From an uncultured Clostridium sp. (GTDB lineage: Bacteria > Bacillota > Clostridia > TANB77 > CAG-508), in the NCBI GenBank assembly GCA_900554365.1, contig USGY01000007.1:1-54922 (forward strand): DNA of 54,922 nt, given 5' to 3'. The notes under the pieces were generated by a model. The model saw nothing but the letters and a program-made list of their open reading frames with translations. It did not search any database and was not told where the DNA came from. Positions 43,774 through 53,306 of the stretch are shown piece after piece. The translations under genes and the position numbers were made by a program. The number at the start of each line of letters is the position of its first letter. The stretch's first letter is position 1.

Positions 43774-45981
43774 ATGAAAAAAATAGTTTTGACAATTGGA
43801 GGAATGACATGTAGTGCTTGTTCAAATGGATTAGAAAAATATTTGAACAAACAAGACGGAATCCAAAATGCAAATGTAAATTTAGTAATGGCAAATGCCT
43901 TAATAGAATATGATGAAACTAAAATAGATAGAAAAAAATTAGATGAATTTATAAAAAAAGCAGGTTTTAAAAGCCTAGGTATATACAACCCAAAAGAAGA
44001 AGAAAATAAACATAAAAAAGATAAAATTTGGTTTATAGTTTTTGGTATTTTAGCAGTTATCTTATTATATATTGCAATGGGGCAAATGATAGGAATGCCA
44101 ATAATAAAATTGTTAAATATGGAATTAAATCCTAAAATATATTCAGTTACATTATGTGTACTAACAATTTTATTTTTAATATATGGATTAGATATAATAA
44201 AAAGTGGCTTTAAAAATTTATTTCATAAAGCACCAAATATGGATACATTAGTTGCAATTGGTGTAATAAGTAGTTTTATATATAGTTGTTATAGCATGGT
44301 AATGATTTTACAAGGACATAACCATTATATTCATCAACTATATTTTGAGTCAGCAGCAATTGTACTATTTTTCATTAAATTAGGTAGATATTTAGATAGA
44401 ATAAGCAAAGACAAAACAAAAACAGCTATTCAGAAACTCGTTCAAATAACACCAAGTAAAGCAATAATAAAAGTTGATGGCAAAGAAAAAGAAGTTACAA
44501 TAGATGAAATAAAAAAAGGCGATATAGTAATAAGCCATGCGGGAGATAGAATTTCTGTTGATGGAGAAATAATACAAGGAAAAGCACATTTAGACGAAAG
44601 CTTTTTAACAGGAGAAAGCAAGCCAGTAACTAAAGCTGGAGGAAATAAAGTAATTGCAGGAAGTATAAATTATGATGGATATTTAGAATATAAAGCAGAA
44701 AAAATAGGAAGAGATTCAACAATATCACAAATTGTGCAATTGGTAGTTGAAGCAACAAATACAAAAGCACCTATTGCAAAAGTAGCAGATACAGTAAGTG
44801 GATATTTTGTACCAGTTGTAATATTAATTGCAGTTCTTACATTGTTAGTATACTTATTTATTGGAGCTGGAAGTGGAACAGCAATAACAGCATTTGTATC
44901 TGTATTAGTAGTAGCTTGTCCATGTGCATTAGGTTTAGCAACTCCACTAGCAATTGTTGTAAGTGAGGGAACATGTGCAAATAAAGGAATATTAGTAAAA
45001 AAGAGCGAAATATTAGAAAATGCATCAAAAATAGATACAGTTGTATTTGATAAGACAGGAACATTAACATATGGTAAATTAAAAGTAGCAGAAATAATAA
45101 ATTATAGCAAATTACCAAAAACAGAATTAATGCAAATAACAGGAAGCCTTGAAAGTAAATCAACACATCCAATTGGTCAAGCTTTTAAAGATTACTTAAA
45201 AGAAAACAAAATAGAAAAAATAAATGTAAATGAATTTGAAAATATAACAGGACTAGGTATTACAGGAAATATAAACAATGAAAAAATAATCTTAGGAAAT
45301 TATAAAATATTAGAACATTTTAACATAAAAAACACTCATAAAGAAGATGAAGAAAAACTAGCAAACCAAGGAAATAGCATAATATATGTAGTAAAAGAAA
45401 ATAACATAATTGCATTAATAGGAGTAAATGACATAATAAGAGACAATGTAAAAGATGTTATTGAAAAATTTAATAAAAACCACATTGAAACAATTATGCT
45501 AACAGGAGACAATAAACAAACTGCACAAAGAATAGCCAAAGAAATAGGAATAAAACAAGTTATAGCAAATGTTATACCAACAGAAAAAACCAAAACAATA
45601 AAAGACTTGAAAAAACAAGGAAAAAGAGTTATTATGTGTGGAGATGGAATTAACGATAGTCCAGCATTAGCAAGTAGTAATATAGGAATTAGTGTTAATA
45701 GTGGAACAGATATTGCAATGGATTCTTCAGATGTAATATTAATGAAAAATGATTTAAGCAAAATAATGGATTTAATTACAATAAGCAAAAAAACAATCAG
45801 AAACATAAAACAAAATCTATTTTGGGCATTTTTCTATAATATTTTAATGATACCAATTGCAATAGGATTATTAAAACCAATAGGAATCAGCATAAACCCA
45901 ATGATAGCAGGCTTAGCAATGACATTAAGCAGTTTAACAGTTATTTTAAATTCATTAAGATTAAAAAATATAAAATTATAA
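43774..45981 (+). CDS. copA: Copper-exporting P1B-type ATPase CopA
   Basis: The 735-aa pump has one N-terminal heavy-metal domain with GGMTCSACSNG, eight membrane helices and the ion-site CPC in VVACPCALGLATP (near 381). DKTGTLT (Asp near 426), the SHP-type KSTHPIGQAF and GDGINDSPAL are also present. This is the Cu+ efflux set. GAAAGAAGG precedes the ATG. It is followed closely by a CopZ-like chaperone, which supports the copper assignment. No CopY/CsoR-type regulator is nearby. Confidence 0.94.
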   Translation: MKKIVLTIGGMTCSACSNGLEKYLNKQDGIQNANVNLVMANALIEYDETKIDRKKLDEFIKKAGFKSLGIYNPKEEENKHKKDKIWFIVFGILAVILLYIAMGQMIGMPIIKLLNMELNPKIYSVTLCVLTILFLIYGLDIIKSGFKNLFHKAPNMDTLVAIGVISSFIYSCYSMVMILQGHNHYIHQLYFESAAIVLFFIKLGRYLDRISKDKTKTAIQKLVQITPSKAIIKVDGKEKEVTIDEIKKGDIVISHAGDRISVDGEIIQGKAHLDESFLTGESKPVTKAGGNKVIAGSINYDGYLEYKAEKIGRDSTISQIVQLVVEATNTKAPIAKVADTVSGYFVPVVILIAVLTLLVYLFIGAGSGTAITAFVSVLVVACPCALGLATPLAIVVSEGTCANKGILVKKSEILENASKIDTVVFDKTGTLTYGKLKVAEIINYSKLPKTELMQITGSLESKSTHPIGQAFKDYLKENKIEKINVNEFENITGLGITGNINNEKIILGNYKILEHFNIKNTHKEDEEKLANQGNSIIYVVKENNIIALIGVNDIIRDNVKDVIEKFNKNHIETIMLTGDNKQTAQRIAKEIGIKQVIANVIPTEKTKTIKDLKKQGKRVIMCGDGINDSPALASSNIGISVNSGTDIAMDSSDVILMKNDLSKIMDLITISKKTIRNIKQNLFWAFFYNILMIPIAIGLLKPIGISINPMIAGLAMTLSSLTVILNSLRLKNIKL

Positions 45982-46008
45982 TTTATAAATTAAGAAGGGA
46001 GAATTATT

Positions 46009-46233
46009 ATGTTTGGAAGTAACAAAATAACCAAAACAATAAAAATAGAAGGAATGCATTGTATGCACTGTGTAAACACAGTAGAAAGTGCATTAAAAGA
46101 AATACCAGAGGTAAAATCAGCAAAGGTAAACTTAGAAGAAAAAACAGCAAAAATAGTCTTAAAAGAAGAAGTAGGAGATGAAGTACTAGCAAAAGCTGTA
46201 GAAGAAGCGGGATTTAAAGTAGTAAAAAACTAA
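46009..46233 (+). CDS. copZ: CopZ-like copper chaperone
   Basis: The 74-aa product is a single heavy-metal-associated domain with the metal loop GMHCMHCVNTVE and the usual beta-alpha-beta-beta-alpha-beta order ending in AGFKVVKN. Such proteins hand Cu+ to CopA. The loop has a His where GMTCxxC proteins have Thr. It starts 28 bp after copA behind AAGGGAG. Confidence 0.9.
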   Translation: MFGSNKITKTIKIEGMHCMHCVNTVESALKEIPEVKSAKVNLEEKTAKIVLKEEVGDEVLAKAVEEAGFKVVKN

Positions 46234-46246
46234 TTAGGAGAATTAA

Positions 46247-46612
46247 ATGAAAAGCAAAAATATTTTAAATAGTTTTAAATATGCCTTCAATGGAATAAAA
46301 ACAGCATTAAAAACTGAAAGAAATATGAAAATTCATATAACAATTATGATATTAGTAATAATTGTAGGAATAATATTAAAAATTAGCAAACTTGAATGGA
46401 TTATTTGTGTAATTTTATTTACAATAGTTATTTTATCAGAATTATTCAATACAGCAGTAGAAACGGTTGTAGATATGATAACAACACAAAAAAACGAAAA
46501 AGCTAAAATAGCAAAAGATGTATCTGCAGGAGCCGTATTAATTTCTGCAATAGGAAGTGCAATAATAGGCTTAATTATATTTTTACCCAAAATATATGAA
46601 TTAATAAAATAG
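46247..46612 (+). CDS. Diacylglycerol/undecaprenol kinase family protein
   Basis: The 121-aa integral membrane kinase has three helices and the family motif ELFNTAVETVVDMIT, whose Glu and Asn bind ATP-Mg. Gram-positive members phosphorylate undecaprenol for wall synthesis. AAATAGT-type basic residues start the protein (FKYAFNGIKTAL). It begins 13 bp after copZ, apparently by chance of operon packing. Confidence 0.9.
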   Translation: MKSKNILNSFKYAFNGIKTALKTERNMKIHITIMILVIIVGIILKISKLEWIICVILFTIVILSELFNTAVETVVDMITTQKNEKAKIAKDVSAGAVLISAIGSAIIGLIIFLPKIYELIK

Positions 46613-46622
46613 ATAATAAAAT

Positions 46623-46658
46623 AAAAAAGAATAGTTATTAAAATACTATTCTTTTTTT
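46623..46658 (+). terminator. Terminator after the copA-copZ-dgkA run
   Basis: A 13-14 bp stem (AAAAAGAATAGT with ACTATTCTTTTT) with a short AT loop is followed by T's. Confidence 0.82.
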
Positions 46659-46707
46659 ATTTTTTATGATATAAATAAAATATCAAAATAAAGAGAGGAA
46701 TAAAAAT

Positions 46708-49029
46708 ATGAATGAAAAAAATATTCAAGGACTTTCACAAGAAGAGGTTGAGCAAAGAATAAAAAATGGAAAGGTAAATAAAAGCGGTAAAGACAAATTA
46801 AAAACTAATTGGCAAATTATACGTGACAATGTTTTTACTTTGTTTAATTTATACAATTTAATCATAGCAATTGCTTTAGTTATGGTAAAAGCATATACAA
46901 ATACATTTTTCTTTGCAATAATAGTTTTAAATGTATTAATTGGAATAGTACAAGAAATACATGGAAGAAACCTAGTAAAAAAATTATCAATATTAACAGC
47001 ATCAAAGGCAACAGTAATTAGAGATGGAAAACAAAAAGAAATAGGTATAGATGAAGTAGTATTAGGAGATACAATATTATTAAAACAAGGAGATCAAATT
47101 CCATCAGATTCATATGTAATTCAAGGAGAAGTTGAAGTTAATGAAGCATTACTTACAGGAGAATCTGATTCAATTTTAAAGGGAAAAGAAGATAAATTAC
47201 TTTCAGGAAGCTACATTGTTAGTGGAAAATGTTATGCAATAGTAGAAAAAGTTGGTGATGACAATTTTGCTAACCAAATAGTAAATGCAACAAAGCAAGA
47301 AAAAGAAAACAACTCTGAATTAATAAATTCAATGAAAAAAGTTACAAAATTTACAAGTTGGGTAATTATACCGGTAGGAATAATTTTGTTTGTACAAGCA
47401 TTTTTCTTTAGAGAAGCCACAATTGCACAAGCAGTAGTTGCTTCATCAGCAGCATTATTAGGGATGTTACCAAAAGGTCTAGTACTATTAATTACAATAG
47501 CACTAGAATCAGGAGTTATAAAACTTGCAAATAAAAATGTATTAGTGCAAGAACTATATAGTATAGAATCTTTAGCACATATAGATACAATTTGTTTAGA
47601 TAAAACAGGTACAATTACAAATGGAAAAATGTCTGTTTCAGAAATAAAAATATATAATGAAAAAATATTACCACATCCATTTAACAATATGTTAGAAGCA
47701 TTTGTAAATGGTATGGATGATACAAATTCAACATTTAGAGCATTACAAGAACATTTTGACGGAAAAACAACATATGAAAAACAAGATAATGTATCATTTT
47801 CATCAGAAAGAAAATGGAGTTCAATATCATTTAAAAAAGAAGGAACAATAGTAGTAGGAGCACCAGAAAGATTATTTCAAAAAAGTAAAGATGAAATGCC
47901 AGCAAGAATTACAGACCTTCAAAAAGACGGAAAAAGAGTCTTAGGAGTTGCATATACCAAAGAAATAATATCAAATGATGAACTACCAGAATTACAAATA
48001 GTAGCATCTATTGTATTAGAAGATCCTTTAAGAAAAAATGCAAAAGAAATGTTAGGATATTTCAAAAAACAAGGAATAGATGTAAAAATAATTTCTGGAG
48101 ATAATCCACTTACAGTATCAAATATAGCCAAAAAAGCAGGACTTGAAGATTATGAATCATATATAGATTTATCAACAATTAGTACTGACGCAGAAATCGT
48201 AAATTTAGTAGATAGATATAGTATTTTTGCTAGAGTGTTACCACATCAAAAAAGTATTATAGTAAAAGCACTTCAAGCTAAAGAACACAAAGTAGCTATG
48301 ACAGGTGACGGCGTAAATGATGTTATTGCGTTGAGAGAATCAGATTGTAGTATAACATTACCTGATGCTAGTGATGCAGCAAAACAAGTTTCACAAATTG
48401 TATTATTAAATCCTGATTTTAGTGTCTTAAAAGATGTATTAATGGAAGGTAGGAGAGTTGTAAATAATATAACAAAAGTTGCAAGAATATTCTTTATAAA
48501 AACTATATATTCAATACTATTATCACTATTTTGTATAGTAACAAATACAGGATTTCCATTTATACCAATACAAATAACATTAATTGACTTGATAATAGAA
48601 GGATATACATCATTTTTTATTACATTTGAAAGTAATAAAACACCAATAATTGGAGCATTTTTAACAAAAGCACTGACAAATGCATTACCATTTGCTTTAG
48701 CAATAATGATTAACATTATAATATTAACAATAGCAGGAAATATTGTTGGAATTCCACAAACTGAATTAACAACAATGATGTATATATTAATTGGATTTGT
48801 AAGTATATTAGCTGTTCAAGAGGTTTGTACACCATTTAACAAAATGCATATATTTTTATTTGCAACAACAACAATAGGATTTTATGTAGCAGCATTATTA
48901 TTTAATAAATTGTTGCAATTATCACCTTTAAATGGTGCGGAAGTAATTGTTGTATGTATTTTAGCAATAATTAGTTATTTAATGATACACATAAAAAGAA
49001 AAATTTATGACGAAAAGCAAATTGGATAA
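46708..49029 (+). CDS. P-type cation ATPase of unknown specificity (LPKGL type)
   Basis: The 773-aa pump has TGES in the actuator domain, CLDKTGTIT (Asp near 298), MTGDGVNDVIAL and about ten helices. It lacks heavy-metal domains and CPC. The M4 ion site reads MLPKGLVLL instead of the PEGL of calcium pumps. This places it in a Firmicutes branch of P-type ATPases whose ion is generally not known. AGAGAGG precedes the ATG. A terminator before it and a promoter after it suggest a single-gene unit. Confidence 0.85.
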   Translation: MNEKNIQGLSQEEVEQRIKNGKVNKSGKDKLKTNWQIIRDNVFTLFNLYNLIIAIALVMVKAYTNTFFFAIIVLNVLIGIVQEIHGRNLVKKLSILTASKATVIRDGKQKEIGIDEVVLGDTILLKQGDQIPSDSYVIQGEVEVNEALLTGESDSILKGKEDKLLSGSYIVSGKCYAIVEKVGDDNFANQIVNATKQEKENNSELINSMKKVTKFTSWVIIPVGIILFVQAFFFREATIAQAVVASSAALLGMLPKGLVLLITIALESGVIKLANKNVLVQELYSIESLAHIDTICLDKTGTITNGKMSVSEIKIYNEKILPHPFNNMLEAFVNGMDDTNSTFRALQEHFDGKTTYEKQDNVSFSSERKWSSISFKKEGTIVVGAPERLFQKSKDEMPARITDLQKDGKRVLGVAYTKEIISNDELPELQIVASIVLEDPLRKNAKEMLGYFKKQGIDVKIISGDNPLTVSNIAKKAGLEDYESYIDLSTISTDAEIVNLVDRYSIFARVLPHQKSIIVKALQAKEHKVAMTGDGVNDVIALRESDCSITLPDASDAAKQVSQIVLLNPDFSVLKDVLMEGRRVVNNITKVARIFFIKTIYSILLSLFCIVTNTGFPFIPIQITLIDLIIEGYTSFFITFESNKTPIIGAFLTKALTNALPFALAIMINIIILTIAGNIVGIPQTELTTMMYILIGFVSILAVQEVCTPFNKMHIFLFATTTIGFYVAALLFNKLLQLSPLNGAEVIVVCILAIISYLMIHIKRKIYDEKQIG

Positions 49030-49071
49030 AATAAATATCAACAAAAAACTACAAAAAATGAAATTTGTATC

Positions 49072-49100
49072 TTGAAAAATAATTGTTTTAAAAATATAAT
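49072..49100 (+). promoter_or_regulatory. Sigma-A promoter for oleate hydratase
   Basis: The -35 is TTGAAA (49072-49077) and the -10 is TATAAT (49095-49100), with a 17-bp spacer. Confidence 0.72.
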
Positions 49101-49135
49101 AGATGGGTAAACTAAAGATATTGGAGGTAATTATT

Positions 49136-50911
49136 ATGTATTATAGTAATGGAAACTATGAAGCATTTGCACGTCCTAGAAAACCAGAAGGAGTAGATAA
49201 TAAATCTGCATACTTAGTAGGAGCTGGACTTGCATCATTAGCAGCAGCATGCTTCTTAGTAAGAGATGGACAAATGAAAGGTGAAAATATTCACATATTA
49301 GAATCAGGAAAATTACCAGGAGGAGCTTGTGATGGAATAGACGATCCACAAAAAGGATTTATAATCCGTGGTGGACGTGAAATGGAAAATCACTTTGAAT
49401 GTTTATGGGATTTATTCCATTCAATACCATCATTAGAAACAGAAGGAGCTTCTGTATTAGATGAATACTATTGGCTAAATAAAAAAGATCCAAACTATTC
49501 ATTAATGAGAGCAACAGAAAATAGAGGACAAGATGCACATACTGACGGAAAATTCGGATTATCAGATCAAGCATCTTTAGAAATTGTAAAATTATTCTTT
49601 ACAAAAGACGAAGATTTATATGACAAAAAAATCAGTGATGTCTTTACAGAAGAATTTTTCCAATCTAATTTCTGGCTATACTGGAGAACTATGTTTGCAT
49701 TTGAAACATGGCACAGTGCACTAGAAATGAAATTATATATTCAAAGATTTATACATCATATTGGAGGATTACCTGACTTTTCAGCTTTAAAATTCACAAA
49801 ATACAATCAATATGAATCACTAATTTTACCAATGGTAAAATATCTAGAAAGTCATGGAGTACATTTTCAATATGATACACAAGTAAAAAATGTAAAATTT
49901 GATATTGATGGAGACAAGAAAACAGCAAAACAAATTATATGTGTACATGAAGGAAAAGACGAAGTAATAGATTTAACAGTAAATGACTTAGTGTTTGTAA
50001 CAAATGGAAGCTGTACAGAAAGATCAATGCTAGGTGACCAAAACACAGCACCAGACTTAAACATAAAAAACGGAGAAGGAGATAGCTGGGAGTTATGGAG
50101 AAACATAGCTATACAAAACGAAGAATTTGGACATCCAGATAAATTCTGTACAAGCATAAAAGAAACAAACTGGGAATCAGCTACAGTTACAACTTTAGAT
50201 GATAAAATACCACAATATATTCAAAAAATATGCAAAAGAGATCCATTTAGTGGTAGAGTCGTAACAGGAGGAATTGTATCAGTAAAAGATTCAAACTGGA
50301 TGATGAGCTGGACAGTAAATAGACAACCACACTTTAAAAATCAACCAAAAGATCAATTAGTAGTTTGGGTATATGGACTATTTACAAATGTCAAAGGAAA
50401 TTATGTTAAAAAACCAATGAGAGAATGTACAGGTAAAGAAATTACAGAAGAATGGTTATATCATTTAGGAGTTCCAAAAGATCAAATAGAAGATCTAGCA
50501 GAACATTCAGCAAAATGTGTACCATGTATGATGCCATATATAACAGCATTCTTTATGCCAAGAACAGCAGGAGATAGACCAAAAGTTGTACCAGATGGAT
50601 GCACAAACTTCGCATTTTTAGGACAATTTGCCGATACAATAAGAGATACAGTATTTACAACAGAATATTCAGTAAGAACAGCAATGGAAGCTGTATATAC
50701 ATTACTTGATGTAGACAGAGGGGTTCCAGAAGTATTTGGATCATGTTATGATATTCGTGTATTATTAGATTCAACATACAAAATGATGGACGGCAAGAAA
50801 ATAACGGATTTAAAACTACCATTTGCTAAAGAATTAGTTCTAAAAAAGGCAATAAAAGCAACAGAAGGAACAGTTATAGAAGATCTATTAAAAAGATACA
50901 AATTAATATAA
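49136..50911 (+). CDS. ohyA: Oleate hydratase (MCRA family)
   Basis: The 591-aa FAD enzyme adds water to the cis-9 double bond of oleate and related fatty acids, detoxifying them. The FAD-binding start is YLVGAGLASLAAACFLV, and GGRE, MFAFETWHSALEMKLY, MMSWTVNRQPHF and FLGQFADTIRDTVFTTEYS are conserved family blocks. I chose ATG 49136 behind TTGGAGG. It is transcribed alone, with a promoter and terminator. The enzyme is typical of gut Firmicutes, lactobacilli and staphylococci. Confidence 0.95.
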   Translation: MYYSNGNYEAFARPRKPEGVDNKSAYLVGAGLASLAAACFLVRDGQMKGENIHILESGKLPGGACDGIDDPQKGFIIRGGREMENHFECLWDLFHSIPSLETEGASVLDEYYWLNKKDPNYSLMRATENRGQDAHTDGKFGLSDQASLEIVKLFFTKDEDLYDKKISDVFTEEFFQSNFWLYWRTMFAFETWHSALEMKLYIQRFIHHIGGLPDFSALKFTKYNQYESLILPMVKYLESHGVHFQYDTQVKNVKFDIDGDKKTAKQIICVHEGKDEVIDLTVNDLVFVTNGSCTERSMLGDQNTAPDLNIKNGEGDSWELWRNIAIQNEEFGHPDKFCTSIKETNWESATVTTLDDKIPQYIQKICKRDPFSGRVVTGGIVSVKDSNWMMSWTVNRQPHFKNQPKDQLVVWVYGLFTNVKGNYVKKPMRECTGKEITEEWLYHLGVPKDQIEDLAEHSAKCVPCMMPYITAFFMPRTAGDRPKVVPDGCTNFAFLGQFADTIRDTVFTTEYSVRTAMEAVYTLLDVDRGVPEVFGSCYDIRVLLDSTYKMMDGKKITDLKLPFAKELVLKKAIKATEGTVIEDLLKRYKLI

Positions 50912-50916
50912 AAAAT

Positions 50917-50962
50917 AAAAATAGAGCAAGCTAAATCACAATTTAAGCTTGCTTTATTTTTT
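50917..50962 (+). terminator. Terminator after oleate hydratase
   Basis: A long AT-rich stem with core AGCAAGCT/AAGCTTGCT (50917-50936 with 50941-50960) ends in a T-run. Confidence 0.82.
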
Positions 50963-50976
50963 TGTGCCATAAACTA

Positions 50977-51005
50977 TTGTCAAGTAATATCAAAAATAGT
51001 ATAAT
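50977..51005 (+). promoter_or_regulatory. Sigma-A promoter for the surface polysaccharide locus
   Basis: The -35 is TTGTCA (50977-50982) and the -10 is TATAAT (51000-51005), with a 17-bp spacer. Confidence 0.72.
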
Positions 51006-51039
51006 TATTTTATAAAAAAATAAAGAAAGAGGAAGTTTT

Positions 51040-52038
51040 ATGGAAAAAAATATAGAAAAAAAACAAAAAAAAGGTCTTAAGGCCTTTGGAATAACTGTAT
51101 TAGTATTATTAATTATATTAGCTATATTAGTTGGTGGAACATATGTTTTTATAAATAGTAAATTAGCAAAAATGCAAAAAGTCGACCTAAATGAAAATGA
51201 CTTAAATGTATCTGCACAAACAGAAGAAAAACTAGCAGACTATAGAAATATAGCTATATTTGGTGTAGACTCAAGAGATGATAGCTATGATAAAGGAAAT
51301 AGAAGTGACTGTATTATTATAGCAAGTATTAACAATAAAACAAAAGTAGTAAAATTAATATCTGTATATAGAGATACATATGTACAAATAGAAGGACATG
51401 GGTTAGATAAAATCACACATGCATATTCATATGGAGAAGCACCACTTGCAATAAAAACATTAAACTCAAATTTAGATTTAAACATTAAAGAATTTGCAAC
51501 TGTAAACTTTGATGTAGTAAAAGAAACAGTAGACTATATAGGCGGAATTAGTATGCCAATTACATCAGAAGAAGTATCACAAATACCTGGAATAACTAAA
51601 GCTGGAACATATACATTAAATGGAGAACAAGCCTTAGCATATTCAAGAATAAGACATGCAACAGGTGGTGATTACAAGAGAACAGAAAGAATGAGAAATG
51701 TTTTAACAGCTACAGTAAATAAAGTAAAAAGTTTAAATATAAGCAAACTAAATGGATTTGTAGATACAATATTACCAAAAGTATATACAAATGTAACATC
51801 AAGTGAAATATTTAGTATGATGCCAAGCATAGCAAATTATAAAATAACAGACAGTATAGGATGGCCATATAAAACTAAAGGAATAACAATGGATAGATGG
51901 TATGGAATACCAATAACACTAGAAAGCAATGTAACACAATTACACAAAGAAGCATTTGGAGAAACAGATTATGTACCATCAGATACAATAAAAGACATTA
52001 GTAATAAAATAATTGAAAAAACAGGATATAGCAAATAA
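51040..52038 (+). CDS. LytR-CpsA-Psr family glycopolymer transferase
   Basis: The 332-aa product has a basic N-terminus, one membrane helix (about 14-36) and an extracellular LCP domain: FGVDSRD, RSDCIIIASIN, ISVYRDTYVQI, the ALAYSRIRH motif with catalytic-type Arg residues, and DYKRTERMR. LCP enzymes attach teichoic acids or capsule from lipid carriers to peptidoglycan. It is well placed at the head of a polysaccharide gene cluster. Confidence 0.93.
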   Translation: MEKNIEKKQKKGLKAFGITVLVLLIILAILVGGTYVFINSKLAKMQKVDLNENDLNVSAQTEEKLADYRNIAIFGVDSRDDSYDKGNRSDCIIIASINNKTKVVKLISVYRDTYVQIEGHGLDKITHAYSYGEAPLAIKTLNSNLDLNIKEFATVNFDVVKETVDYIGGISMPITSEEVSQIPGITKAGTYTLNGEQALAYSRIRHATGGDYKRTERMRNVLTATVNKVKSLNISKLNGFVDTILPKVYTNVTSSEIFSMMPSIANYKITDSIGWPYKTKGITMDRWYGIPITLESNVTQLHKEAFGETDYVPSDTIKDISNKIIEKTGYSK

Positions 52039-52039
52039 A

Positions 52040-52080
52040 TAAATAGCAATAGTTGAAATATAAACAACTATTGCTATTTA
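52040..52080 (+). other. Perfect 16-bp hairpin after the LCP gene
   Basis: A perfect inverted repeat (52040-52055 with 52065-52080) lacks a T-tract and lies just before the VanZ ribosome site. It may attenuate or stabilise the transcript, or act as a weak terminator. Confidence 0.6.
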
Positions 52081-52097
52081 TGAAATGGAGTGAAAAA

Positions 52098-52580
52098 ATG
52101 AAAATAAAAATTATAAGAGTAATTTTAATTGCATTACTATTATGCACATTTGGAATTATATTTGGATTTTCAAGTCAAAATAGCACTAAATCATCAGGAA
52201 TAAGTAGGAAAATAACAATCAAAATAACATCAAATATAAAATCAATACAAGAAAAAAATGAAACTGAAAAAGCTCAAATACTTCATAATGTTGAACATAT
52301 AATACGAAAAATAGCACATTTTTCTATATATACAGTAGTAGGACTATTGTTAATGCTGTTATGTAAAACATACAACATAAAGGAATTCGATAGAATTGCA
52401 ATATGTTTAATAATAGGAATAATTTATGCGACTTCTGATGAAATTCATCAAGTTTTTGTGCCTGGAAGAGGTCCGATGTTTACAGATGTTTTGATAGATT
52501 CTATGGGCGTAACAGTGGGAATGCTAATTGGAAAAGTAAGCGCGAAAATATACGAAAAATATGTAAAAAATACCAGATGA
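52098..52580 (+). CDS. VanZ family membrane protein
   Basis: The 160-aa product has four membrane helices and VanZ marks: FGFSSQNS, RKIAHFSIYTVVGL, and SDEIHQVFVPGRG with DVLIDSMG. VanZ confers low-level teicoplanin resistance in enterococci, while most homologues are untested. I chose ATG 52098 behind TGGAGTG; the ATG at 52053 has no ribosome site. Confidence 0.9.
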   Translation: MKIKIIRVILIALLLCTFGIIFGFSSQNSTKSSGISRKITIKITSNIKSIQEKNETEKAQILHNVEHIIRKIAHFSIYTVVGLLLMLLCKTYNIKEFDRIAICLIIGIIYATSDEIHQVFVPGRGPMFTDVLIDSMGVTVGMLIGKVSAKIYEKYVKNTR

Positions 52581-52595
52581 AATTTGACAAAATTG

Positions 52596-52624
52596 TTGAA
52601 CCTAATTTAACGTTATGTTAAAAT
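52596..52624 (+). promoter_or_regulatory. Likely promoter for the sugar transferase run
   Basis: TTGAAC (52596-52601) and TAAAAT (52619-52624) are separated by 17 bp. A TTGACA at 52584 is near but badly spaced. Confidence 0.5.
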
Positions 52625-52648
52625 AAAAATTAAAGGGGGAAGTTAAAA

Positions 52649-53296
52649 ATGTATATAAAGATGAAAAGAGTTATGGATTTCATTTTAGCATTAGGGCTAC
52701 TAATTGTTTTAGGAATACCAATGTGTATAATAGCTGTTTGTATAAAGTTAGAAGATGGTGGACAAGTTATATATAAATCCAAAAGAATGGGAAAAGGACT
52801 AAAAGAATTTTATGTATATAAATTTAGATCAATGACAACAAAAAGGGAAGAGTTACATAGTAATTTATCACATGAACAAATGGTGACAAAAGTAGGAAAA
52901 GTTATAAGAAAAACATCATTAGATGAATTACCACAATTATTTAACATATTAAAAGGTGAAATGAGTTTTATAGGACCACGCCCTTGGATATCAGAATATT
53001 ATGTATGGTTTACAGATGAACAAAAAAGAAGGGCAGATGTTTTACCAGGAATATCAGGACTAGCTCAAGTAAGAGGAAGAAATGGCATTAGTATATTTAA
53101 AAAAATAGAATATGATATAAAATATGTTGATAATATTAGTTTTAAAGAAGACGTTAAAATAGTATTTGAAACAATAAAAACGGTATTTTCTAAAGTTAAT
53201 GCAGAAATATCAGAACAGGGAATAAAGGAAGAAATACATGATTTACAAGTTCAAAATGTTAAAACAGAAAATATAAAATATAAAGAAGTTGTATAG
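52649..53296 (+). CDS. Polyprenyl-phosphate sugar-phosphate transferase (initiating glycosyltransferase)
   Basis: The 215-aa product is the short, single-helix form of the WcaJ/PglC family, which transfers a sugar-phosphate to undecaprenyl phosphate to start polysaccharide synthesis. MKRVMDFILALGLLIVLG is the membrane part. YVYKFRSMT, the DELPQLFNILKGEMSFIGPRP block and PGISGLAQVRGRN are conserved. AAAGGGGGA precedes the ATG. A family-2 glycosyltransferase gene follows at once. Confidence 0.93.
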   Translation: MYIKMKRVMDFILALGLLIVLGIPMCIIAVCIKLEDGGQVIYKSKRMGKGLKEFYVYKFRSMTTKREELHSNLSHEQMVTKVGKVIRKTSLDELPQLFNILKGEMSFIGPRPWISEYYVWFTDEQKRRADVLPGISGLAQVRGRNGISIFKKIEYDIKYVDNISFKEDVKIVFETIKTVFSKVNAEISEQGIKEEIHDLQVQNVKTENIKYKEVV

Positions 53297-53306
53297 GAGA
53301 TATAAA